From assembly GCF_000715075.1 (NCBI RefSeq), contig NC_134102.1:51097348-51161347 (forward strand): DNA of 64,000 nt. Direction: 5' to 3'. Source of the DNA: Nicotiana tabacum. Taxonomy: Eukaryota > Streptophyta > Magnoliopsida > Solanales > Solanaceae. The notes below the pieces were generated by a model, which saw only the letters and a list, made by a program, of their open reading frames with translations, did not search any database and had not been told where the DNA came from. Shown here in pieces: positions 38,401 through 50,000 of this stretch (position 1 is the stretch's first letter; every line of letters starts with the position of its first letter). The position numbers and the translations under genes were made by a program.

Positions 38401-41400
38401 AATAACAGTAATCACAGTGGGTGAAAATAGTATATAGGAAGGGAGGAAGATTTTCTCGTACTGAACAAAGGAATAAATCGCCAGAATCTGGGGTTTAATG
38501 GCCGGAAAAAGAAAAAGTCGTCGAAATTTGGTGAAACTGAAACGGGAAGGCTCGGAAAAGCCTCAAGAAAAGGCTGTCTGAAGAAAAAAAATTGAAAAGA
38601 CGCCGGAAAAAGCCACACGCGCCGGCGCGTAGCTGAGATCTCGCCGGAAAAACAGGTGAGTTGGCGGCGCGTAAGGGCTCGGTTGCCGAAGAACTTTACT
38701 GGGGTTCGGACGCAGCAAACTTGGCTCTTGATGGGTGTGGTGGAATCTTAGGAAGAAGAAGAGAGGGAAGAGTCTCGACCATAGAATGCTTTGTTGCTAG
38801 GGAAGCTTTTTTTAGAGGATTTCTTATCTCAACCCTTTGTCCATTATTTACATACCATGATAACTTTTACGAAAAAGAATGACAAAAAGTATGTTGTTCC
38901 CAATAAACTCATTTTATCATAGACTATTGAGAAGGAAGGACATCTTTTTCCCATTCCTTGGTATTGGTTCCTATAGGCACCTAAAAGGTTTGCTTTTTCC
39001 TTAGCCATTCTAACAGCTGAAAATTTGAGGAAATAGAAGATACTTCACATCTACTAGTGCTTTAGGTGCAAGAAGTCGGGATAAGATGTGAACCACTTGC
39101 AATTTCACAGTCATATCGCATGCTGATTGTGGAACACAGCGTGGAACATGTTTGGCACCAGGTAATGCCGGCTACCATAATAGACTTATTCTGAGTTGGG
39201 AATTCAAGAGGAAAAGGAGTAGATATGGAAATGGCTTCTCTGGAACTCATGCGGCTAATATGGAAAGAAAAAAACAAAACTTTGAAGAAGCTAAACTCCT
39301 ATGTGAGGATCATTTAAATTTTCTGCAAGTTTTTGGAGCAGATACACGATTCCAATTGACAATGAAGATTGGGTAATCTTTTTAAGAAATCACATTTCCT
39401 CTAGAACCTGCACTTCCGGATACTGCTTCTATACGGCTAGTCCCCTATCATATCAACAAAATACTTCACAAAAGCACTTCATATTCTTTAAAACCAAAAA
39501 ATGAAAAAGAAAGGTTTCTGCCATGGAGCCTGCCACAATCACCACAGTCCAAGCCCCAAAATCCTAACAGGATGTCTCAATTCTCAGGCAAATATCTGAC
39601 CAACCCACATCTAAATCCCACCCCTGGAACCAAGCCGAATACACAGTGTTTCAAGCTCCTTCAATATTCAAAATCCGAGGAATGGGAGAAGATAATCCCC
39701 TGTTTTCTCAAGTTGTTACATACCAGGACTCATGTACAATTTCAAAAACCACCCTTGGTAGATCATCTAACAGGATTAAAGTCAGGATTACACAGAATGT
39801 TAACCTTTCATTATGTGATTAAAAACGGGAAAAATAAGTTAAGCTCTTACATGTCCATAATATCTGGCGGAGGAAGTTTGGATATGAAATGCAGCACAGC
39901 ACCATCCAAGAAAGATAGATGCTCTGGAGCATCTGAAAAGGCATATTGAATGCCTCCTGTGACAATATTTAGAACATCTGACCGGTGCTTGTTTTTAGCA
40001 GCCTTTCCAAATGTTTTAGCAAGCTCACTCGCAAGATCTTCACATTCTTGAAATGTCCTTCTTGCTGAATTGTCATCATCAGAAGAAAGTGCCACTAAGT
40101 ACCGTTGATATGCCTGCAGAACCGGAACAGACATGCTCAACCACTCAATGAGGGGAAAAAAAACTAATTTGCTGCCAAGTTACGACCTTGCTTCCTTTCT
40201 GAATCTAACATGTATACTTTCTTTCCAAACAAAGAATCTAACATGTATTCTTTCCAAATACTCTGAATCATGTGGCTAGCTGAGTTAAAGTGTTGAAAGC
40301 CACCCAAAATAACCAATAAACTGCCAGGAGAAAGGCCACCACAACAGCAGACAAGGACATAGACATGCATCTTTTTTAAAAGCATGAGATTTGTTCATCC
40401 TAGCTCTAGGGATCATAACCACGACCAACTCAGACACACCCCAATAACATGAAAGATATACACCGACAACAACCCAGTCAGACCAAACTGTTCAACCATA
40501 TGATTATCCAATTTTGAAATAATTTTTTTCTGCTGCAATCTCATCAGAATGTTTACCAGTAAGCCAACCTGCCAAGTGACCAAAATAAAACGGAAATCAT
40601 CTCAGCTAAGAAGTAACGACACTTACCCTCTTTAGTGCCTCTAGGAACAAACGTGCAACATCTGCACCTTTATTCCTTAAAACGGTTAGCAAATGCTTAA
40701 TGACCTCAGACACACTTGTTCCATGCATCGCAAAATGAGATACTATCTCTGGAGCAAGATATTCCTGTAGACATTGTGTACATTGATGAAATATGTCAGC
40801 AGCTGATAAAGAAAATTAATGGTAAGGCTCCTAATCCCAAAAGTACAGATAGTAATTAAGTTCGGCACAGTCCAACTATGAAAAGAGAATCAACCTAACC
40901 TTAGGAACTGCCTCAACAGCAACCAACTTCGCCACAGCAATGATTACAGCAACTCGATTTGTCTCCTCAATGTATTCCCTATTATAATCATCTTCTTCAG
41001 TCTCATCTGTGTCCATGTTAGAAGATGAATTAAATTCTCCAAAGCATCCATCAGGTGAAAAAAGAAACCCTTTCCGGGTTTGAATCGATAGGTTATGTTG
41101 GAGGCTGTTTTGGAAATTGAAAACACTTTTTTTGGTTCAGTTGAAAAGATTGTTATCCTTTCATTGACACCTCTGAATGGACAGTGGAGATCTATGTTTG
41201 CACCACTACTCGAAGTCTATATTGATGATATTCTGCTTATAGATTACGTGCTCAAGCTTTTTGCTGCATCTTTTTTTACGTTATATAAATAACAGTTCTG
41301 CACGTGTATTCACTGCTTCATGATGTAAGAGTACATACAATGCAAAAAGGAAAGTAAAACATTTCTTTTCCTGCTGTATTTGGTTATGTTGGGAGCGAAG

Positions 41401-44017
41401 TGTACTAGTTTCTTAATGATCCCTTTCCATCAAACAAAGAAGGCTAGAATCCTCATCTAGGAAGTAATGCTACAATAAGGATGGATAAAAAGGTCTCCTT
41501 TTAGAAATCAGGCTCCACAGCATGAAGTAAACAAATATAAAAATCAATGCACAACAACACGTTCTTTCAATTAAGATATAGCATGAGGAAATGAACGACT
41601 TCAGGAAAAGTATACATTTGGCACTCAAGTTCATGTGACTACTCAAGCACCGAAGTGTTTCCATAGTAACCATAATAATGATGATTAGTTTACATCCAAA
41701 AGCAAGATTTATCTAAAATTGAAACTATTAAACTTAGCCATAGGGCTTTAGTGGCCACCTAAACAAGCAAGTACAGATCAGCACTACATGGCTTGCCAAT
41801 TCCAATTCCAGTTTTCTTTTATAACTAAAAGTGCTGCAATATGAAGTACGATTGCTCTAGAATCAAGCTTTTCTACAGTTATAAATAAAACAATAGTGTT
41901 AGAGCCGTACTATTATTTCTTTATACAACAGTAAGATGTGAGCTAGAGCTGTCACGCCTTTAGAGCAAACAGCGAATGAGCAAGTTAAGACCACCTGAAA
42001 TATGTAGTTGGTGTTCACCAAGCTTCCAGAACTTTTGAAGAATGAATTCATCTGGAGAGTACCCCAAAGCTTCTAGCTCCGTGGAAGCAAAGGTTGCTTT
42101 CCTAAACAGACACCATTGTTCTGAAAGAATAACACAAACCTGGACCAAGAAAACACAAAAACTCAAATTAACCAAAAGAGAACAAAGGCACTAATAGGAG
42201 ATAGCTGAACATAGATGTTTGGAAATTACAAATGGTCGGATGTGGATATTTGAGAAACAATGCTTACCCTACATGCAAGATGATTTGCACGAAGACCTTC
42301 CATAGATTCAGTAGTCAGGAAGGACTCAAGTAGTTTAAACAAGGTACTGCGCTTGGAGATTAAGGAAGACACTGATTGCTCCGGGACTGTGTCACAGTTT
42401 ATGATAGAGTGTAGGCACCAGCAAGCATGCAGATGCATGTTAAGAAGCAGAAATCCAATTACCTGAACAGTAAGCCAAAGCAGTTGTGTATTGGAAAGAT
42501 CGCAAAAAAAAAAAAATATTCAAACAAAAACAGCCACCTCGTCATCAATACTTCTGAAGTCTTTAAGAGTCTCCGCAAAATCTTTATACAAGCTTTCAAT
42601 GGAAATTTGCCTTGACAATTGAAGTTCATACAATCTTTTCAAATTAACAAGCAGTGAATATTCATCATCACCATCCTGCAACAACAAAGCTTGTAGATTT
42701 ATCCGAAATGCACAATAGAACACATAGAATAGCAATTGAGCACATACCGCAACTTCTTTTATTGCAGATTTAAGTTTGACAATGAGCTCATCCTCAATCT
42801 CCTTTAATTTGTTAAGGGCAAAGTCTTGTAACTCCCCTCGACTCTCAGTGGCACAGAAGCCCACAGCTTTTACACAAGATCTCAGAGCTTCCTTCTCACC
42901 ATGCTTAAAAAATGCCTCTTTCATCAGAAGGACAGCAGATTTAAAATTCTGGAAAAGAAAAAGAAAACAAGTTACTTCATATTGGCAATCCCCTACACAA
43001 TTCATGATCGTAAAAAGTTCCTCAAACACACCTGATCTTGTCTTTTAAGAGAATAGATCTCAAGGTTCATATGAACAATGATTTCAAGTAGATAAGGAAT
43101 TTTTGCTTTGTCAGACATAAATTTGCGAAGAAGCTGTGGATAATTCCTCATCATAGCAACGGTTATATCACGTTTACAGCTTTCAAACATTTCCTGCCGA
43201 TTACAACGTAAGAAGTCTAAGAATTCTGTGTCCAGGAGTAATATACTCTAAACAACACCAATATAATTTGTCATTGACAAAGAACACTAATGAACGAATC
43301 AATCTCAAATAATCTAACATCATTCAGAACTTAAGGTAAAACTCAATGACCACAAACTATCAAAACGACAGCATCTGGAAGATCATTCTGTAAACAGCTT
43401 TTTACACTGTTCCTACAAAGCAAAAAGAGTTACTTCCTTTGTTCTATGGTACATGAACATAAATTGACTGAGGGCACTATATTATCAGACTCTCAGCAAA
43501 ATAAAACGTCTTAATGCTACCAACAACAACAACATACCCAGTATTATCCCACACCGTGGGGTCTGGGGAGGGTAGTGTGTACGCAGATCTTACCCCTACC
43601 TTGTGAGCAGTGTTTAGAAAAGCGCTCGCTTCATCGCTTTAAGCGAGAAGCGAGGCGAAGCGTGAAAGGCAGCGCTTCAGCTTGCTGAAGCGACTCAGGT
43701 CAGTAAAAGCGACCGCTTCTCTGTAAAAAGCGAGAAGCGGGGAAAGCGAAGCGAAGAGAAGAAGCGTCCGCTTCTCTGTATTAAAATACCCAACCCTATT
43801 TTATTAAAAACAAGTTTTTTGGATTAAACACTGATCTTCAACAACAGCGACTAGTATTCTTCAACTTCCAAAAGCAGCGACTTCTTCTTCATCACTTCTG
43901 ATTTCTGAAAGAATCTCAAATCATCAACTAGGGTTGTTCTTCTTCTTCTTCAACTTCAAATTCAAGACTTCAAGACTTCAACAGGTATGTTCTGAACTTC
44001 TGATTTCCATTCTTCTT

Positions 44018-44048
<31 letters not shown>

Positions 44049-47000
44049 TTCTTTTTCTTTTTCTTTCTAAACGTCCAAAAAGCAGCGAAATGCTGGCGAA
44101 TTTTTTCCAGAATTTTACTGCCCAATTTTTCCAGTTATTAACAGAGAATTCCTATGATTTTTTATATCCTTTATAGTTTATTCTTAGTTCTTATTGCCTT
44201 TCTTATGTGTTATGTAGTTCTTTTAATGGCGCCAAAAGAAGATAGGAAAGATCCGGCTTGGGCTTACTCTGAAAGAGTTTGCGAGACCAACAAGATGGCA
44301 ATTAGATGTCTTTTTTGTGACAAGATTTCAAATGGAGGAATCTATCGTCAAAAAGCGCATCTAATCGGCGGTGATCCAAATGTCGCATCTTGTCCTAAAG
44401 TTCCGTCGCATGTGAAGGAAGATTTGAAAGCATTCCTTCATAAAAAGAGAGAGTTAAAGACTCAACTGATTCATGAACAAGAACTGTATAATCTTGATGA
44501 CGATGATGAAACAGAAGAAGGTGACGATGCTTCGTCGCTTCCACCAAAATCACAAAAGCGGGGAAGGATGCAACCAATGTCTTCTAGTTGTGGATCTACT
44601 GGCAAGACCAAAGGTCCTATGGATTGTTACTTCTCGCAAAAATCTGGAGATAAGGAAGGAAAAAGTGGTAATCCTCAAATTGATGCCAAAACGATTTTGA
44701 GGGATCGTGCAATTACAATGTTTGCGTGGTGGATGTATGACGCAGGTCTTCCTTTTAATTGTGTTAATTATACTGACACTTTTTCTGCTTTTATTGAGGC
44801 CGTAGGCCAATATGGTCCAGGAATGAAGCCTCCAACATATCATGAAGTTAGAGGGCCATATCTAAAAAAAGAGGTGGCAGAGGTGAACAAAATCGTGGAG
44901 CAGCACAAAGTAGAATGGAACAAGTTTGGTTGTTCCATTATGATGGATAAGTGGACGGCGAGAAATGGAAAAATGATCATCAATATCTTGGTGAATTCTC
45001 CTAAGGGAAGCCTGTTTCTTGAGTCCGTTGATGCAAGCGACTCTTCGACTGATTCAACCAAAATGTACTCCTTGTTCAAGAGTACAATAGACTCTATTGG
45101 AGCAGAAAATGTTGTTCAAGTTGTCACGGACAACGCCAGTGAAAATGTTAAAGCTGGCGATTTGATGTCTGCTGGGTACCCGCATATTTATTGGACTCCG
45201 TGTGCAGCACATTCCATTAATTTGATCTTCGGTGACATTTTCAAGGAAAGACCCTTTAGTTCAATCTTTAATCAGGCAATTAGAGTGCATTCCTATATTG
45301 TTCAAAGGCCTTTGTTATTGAATATGATGAAGAGATTCACTAAACAAAGAAGCTTGGTGAAACCCGCAAAGACAAGATTTGCTACTGCTTTCTTGACTTT
45401 GCATAGGATGTATGAGCAAAAAAGCAATTTGAAGAAGTTGTTTGTTTCAGATGAGTACACTAACAGTGCCTATGGAAGGGAAGCTCGAGGGAGAGAATCT
45501 GCAGATATTATACTTTCTCCTTCATTCTGGAACAATGTGGTTCATGCATTGAAGATTGGTGGTCCTTTAGTTAAAGTGCTTCGTTTGGTGGATGGGGAGC
45601 AAAGGCCACCAATGGGCTACCTGTACGAAGCAATGGATAGGGCAAAGGAGGCTATTCAAGTCTCGTTTAGTGATCAAAGAAAATACAAAAGAGTCTTTGA
45701 GATCATAGATAAAAGGTGGGATAGTAAGCTTCATAGCCCTTTGCATGCAGCTGGACTTGTTTTGAACCCGGAACTGTTTTATGACAATGAAGAAAGGATT
45801 CTAGGAGATGAACCTTTGTGGAATGGATACTATGAATGTATTGAGAAGTTGATACCTGAAGAATCCGTGCAAGATAAAATAACAGAGCAGTTTAGTATTT
45901 ATAGGAATGCTGAGCAACTTTTTGGAAAAAACATGGCAATTAGACAAAGAAAGACGAAGTCACCAGGTGAGCGAGTGCTTATATGTTGTTTTATAGTTAA
46001 TAAGTTATTTCTTTATCAATATTATGTTTTGAAAATTTGTTCTACTTCTACAGTTGAATGGTGGAAGCAATATGGCCATTCCACTCCGGATTTACAAAAG
46101 TTTTCCATCAAGGTTCAAGTCTAACATGTAGCTCATCAGGGTGTGAAAGGAATTGGAGCGTGTTTGAACATGTAAGAACTAAGAAGAAAGATTTAGTATA
46201 TTGAGATAATTAAATTATATCTCAATTGTCCTAAACTTACTAATTACTTATTATTTGCAGATTCATACCAAAAAAAGGAACAAACTAACCTTGAAGCGTC
46301 TCAATGATCTAGTATTCATTAAGTACAATAGAACATTGAGGCGTCGTTACAACGCTCGCAATGTAATTGATCCAATTAGTTTGGACAACATCGATGATGC
46401 TAATGAATGGCTAACTGGAGTCCCGGAAGATCATGCAGATGAAGAAGTATTTGAGGAAACTTCTGATTTCACTTGGGGTGATGTTGCGGAGGCGCGTGGA
46501 ATTGGGGAGAGGATTTATGGTTTGAGGGGGAGTACCTCAACTTCAAGTTCACAGAGGAAGGGAAAAGAGGCAGCTACTTTGTCCCTAGTTGATGAAGAAG
46601 AAGAAGTTGAAGAAGATGACGAGCAATATAATAATGATAGTGGAATACAAGAATTTGACAATCTTGTAGAAGAATAGGATGCTCATTTTGTGCTTTGATT
46701 GATGCTACTATTTAGTTTTTACATTGAAGTATTGAACATTTGCTTACAATTACATGTGTTGTCTATGCAATATTTATTTATTCATTTTTATATATATTAA
46801 ATTTCGTTTCACTTCAAAAAAGCGAGCGCTTCGCTTCTCGCTTTAAGCGAAATGGGATTTGTCGCTTTTTCTCGCTTCACGCTCTTCACAACACTGCTTG
46901 TGAGGATAGAGAGGTTGTTTCCAATAAACCCTCGGCTCAGAAAAGCATAAACCCACATTAATGGAAATATAGACAAGAAAGGACAGTACCAAAAAGCCAT

Positions 47001-50000
47001 ATAAAAGCAGAATAAAAATAACAAGATAGTAAGACTACTTACTCTACTACCCTAATTCTAGACCTCCATACCTTCCTATCAAGGGTCATGTCCTCGGTCA
47101 GCTGAAGTTGCGCCATGTCTTGCCTAATCACCTCTCCCCACCTCTTCTTTGGCCTACCTCTACCTCTCTGTAGGCCCTCCAATGTCAACCTCTCACACCT
47201 CCTCACCAGGGCGTCTGTGCTCCTCCTCCTCACATGACCAAACCACCTAAGCCGCGTTTCCCGCATCTTGTCCTCCATAGGGGCCACACCCACTTTGTCG
47301 CGAATAACCTCATTTCTGATTCTATCTAACTTGGTATGCCCGCACATCCATCTCAACATCCTCATCTCTGCTACCTTCATCTTCTGGACATGAGCGATCT
47401 TAACTGGCCAACACTCAGCCCTGTACAACATCGTTGGTTTGACCACAACTCTGTAGAACTTGCCTTTAAGTTTTGGTGGCACCTTCTTGTCACACAAAAC
47501 ACCGAAAGCGAGTCTCCATTTCATCCATCCCGCCCCAATACGATGTGTGACATCTTCATCAATCTCCCCATCCCCTGAATAATAGACCCAAGGTACTTAA
47601 AACTTCCTCTCCTAGGGATGACCTGCGAGTCCAGCCTCACCTCCCCTTCCCCTCCTTGAGTCTCGCCACTGAACTTACACTACAAGTATTCTGTCTTGGT
47701 CCTGCTCAACTTGAAACCTTTAGACTCCAAGGCCTGCCTCCATACCTCTAATCGCGCGTTCACACCATCTCGCGTCTCGTCAATCAATAAAATATCATCT
47801 GCAAATAGCATGCACCACGGCACCTCCCCTTGGATGTGGCGCGCGTCAGTACGTCCATCGCCAGAGTAAACAAAAAAGGGCCGAGTGCCAACCCCTGATG
47901 CAACCCCATCATAACCGAAAAATGGTCCGAGTCCCCGCCCACCGTCCTCACTCGGGTCTTTGCTCCATCATACATGTCCTTAATCAACCTAACGTAGGCA
48001 ACAGGTACACTTCTAGCCTCCAAACATCTCCACAAAACCTCCATCAGAACTTTATTGTACGCCTTTTCTAAGTCGATGAACACCATATGCAAGTCCTTTC
48101 TCTCCCTATACTGCTCCATCAATCTCCTAACAAGGTGGATGGCTTCTGTAGTCGAACGTCCCGGCATAAACCCGAACTGGTTCTCAGAAATAGACACTCC
48201 TCCTCACCCTTAGCTCTACCACTCTCTCCCAGACTTTCATAGTATGGCTAAGCAGCTTGATACCCCGATAGTTATTGCAATTTTGGATATCACCCTTGTT
48301 CTTATATACAAGAACCATTGTGCTCCACCTCCACTCTTCGGGCATCTTCTTCGTTCTAAAAATGACATTAAATAACCTAGTGAGCCACTCCAGGCATTCC
48401 TTGCCCGCACTCTTCCAAAAATCCACCGGGATTTCATCCGGCCCGGTCGCTTTGCCCATGCTCATCTTACGCATAGCCCCTTTAACTTCATCAACTCTAA
48501 TCCGCCTACAATACCCAAAGTCACAACGACTCCCGGAGAGTTCCAAATCACCCAGTACAATGCTCAAGTCCCCCTCCTCGTTCAAGAGACTATGGAAGTA
48601 GGTCTGCCATCTCCGACTGATAAGCCCCCCATCCAACAAAACTCTACCTTCTTCGTCCTTGATGCACTTCACTTGGTCCTAGTCACGCGCCTTCCTTTCT
48701 CGCGCCTTGGCTAACCTGAACAACCTCTTATCCCCACCTCGGCCCTCGAGTTCCTCATACAAACGACTAAAAGCTGCAGTCTTGGTCGCCGTAACTGCTA
48801 GCTTTGCCTCTTTCTTAGCCAACTTATAATGCTCCCTATTCGCCCTCTTCTCCTCCTCGTTTATACTTTCCACTTGCTTCAGATACGCTGCTTTTTTGGT
48901 TTCCACTTTTCCTTGCACCTCTCCATTCCACCATCAGTCTCCCTAGTAACCACCAGAGTAACCCTTTGAGACTCCTAATGTCTCTCTCGCGGCTTCCCTA
49001 ATGCAATGCGCAGTCGTGGTCCACATAGCGTTTACGTCCCCACTACTCCTCCAAGCCCCCATAGTCAATAGCTTGACCCCCAACTCCTGCGATTTAGCTT
49101 CCGTCAAGGCTCCCCACTTGATCCTATGTTGTCTATGCATCGCCCTCTTCCTCCTCTTCCTCGTTATCCCAAGGTCCATGACCAGGAGCCTATGAAGGGT
49201 CGAGAGGGTCTCACTCGGGATGACCTTGCAATCCGTGCAAAGACCTCTATCAGACTTCCTGCAGAGTAAATAATCAATCTGAGTCTCGGCCACCGAACTC
49301 CGAAAGGTGACCAAGTGCTCCCTCTTCTTCGGGAAACTCGAGTTTGCTATCACTAAATCAAATGCTCTAGCAAAGTCCAGCAGAGACGCTCTTCTTCCGT
49401 TTCTATCTCCAAAACCAAAGTCACCATGCACATCATCATACCTCCCAGACGTCGCTCCAATGTGACCGTTGAAATCTCCTCCTATGAAAAGCTTCTCGGT
49501 ATGCGGGATACCACGCACCATCTCATCCAAATCCTCCCTGAAACGCCTCTTGACTTCCTCATCCAAGCTTGCTTGGGGTGCGTACGCACTGATTATGTTC
49601 AAAGTAAAACCTCCAACAACTAGCTTAATAGTCATCAGCCTGTCATTCACCCTCCTAACCTCCACCACTAGTTCACGGAGGTCCTTATCAACCAAGATAC
49701 CTACCCCGTTCCTGCCCCCCACCCTCCCAGAATACCATAGTTTGAACCTGTCCACATCCTTAATGCTGCCAGAAAGTGTGAAATATTGTAACATGAAAAA
49801 ATATGAAAATGGCACATCTACCATTGAATAATACTAGTAAGTAATAAGCTTTTCAAAAACCCAGATGAATGTATTTTTTTGAAAAAACCTAGATGAATGT
49901 ATTTAAGCAACTGACCTGATCTAAAACAAACATATAGTAAAGAGAAATTGTGGCACAAAGACACTACTAAAACAGTACAGATCAACCATGTTGCAGAAAT

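Larger units (their letters stand above)
32763..38896 (-). mobile_element. Essentially full-length L1-type LINE (SCC3 intron before exon 20)
   Basis: The element runs on the minus strand from ~38896 to an A tail at ~32763-32773. A 14-bp direct repeat TTCCCAATAAACTC flanks it at 32749-32762 and 38897-38910. Order: 5' UTR 38896-38162, ORF1 38161-36500, ORF2 36503-32846 (endonuclease, reverse transcriptase, zf-RVT), short 3' UTR, poly-A. This is the structure of plant L1 LINEs. At 6.1 kb it explains most of the 7.7-kb intron. ORF2 is broken, so it is no longer autonomous. A third copy of the target sequence at 32704-32717 marks a second, tiny insertion at the same site. Confidence 0.92.
43523..49758 (-). 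mobile_element. 5'-truncated RTE LINE (SCC3 intron before exon 12), split by hAT
   Basis: A minus-strand RTE LINE of ~2.9 kb, excluding the hAT element inside it. It starts within the endonuclease at ~49758 and ends in a (TTG)n tail at ~43523. A 13-bp direct repeat with one mismatch, CTTAATGCT[A/G]CCA, flanks it at 43510-43522 and 49759-49771. The 3' UTR motif is divided: GAGGGTTTATTGG and its neighbours lie at 46905-46940, the (G)TCTGGGGAGGGTAGTGTG part at 43560-43600. The hAT element lies between. Confidence 0.92.

Noticed and set aside
39572..39850. Coding extension of SCC3 beyond exon 19
   Set aside because: The minus strand shows a clear GTAAGAG donor after 39851, and exon 20 supplies the matching phase and the expected [11 protein letters not shown] sequence.
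43537..43607. Separate SINE before the hAT element
   Set aside because: The GGGGAGGGTAGTGTGTACGC motif with (CAA)n resembles the tail of TS-type SINEs, but here it is continuous, across the hAT, with the RTE coding region and has no tRNA-like head.
44154..44225. Hydrophobic N-terminal extension of the hAT transposase (signal-like)
   Set aside because: The codons before ATG 44226 look like 5' UTR read through; hAT transposases start near the BED finger and are nuclear.
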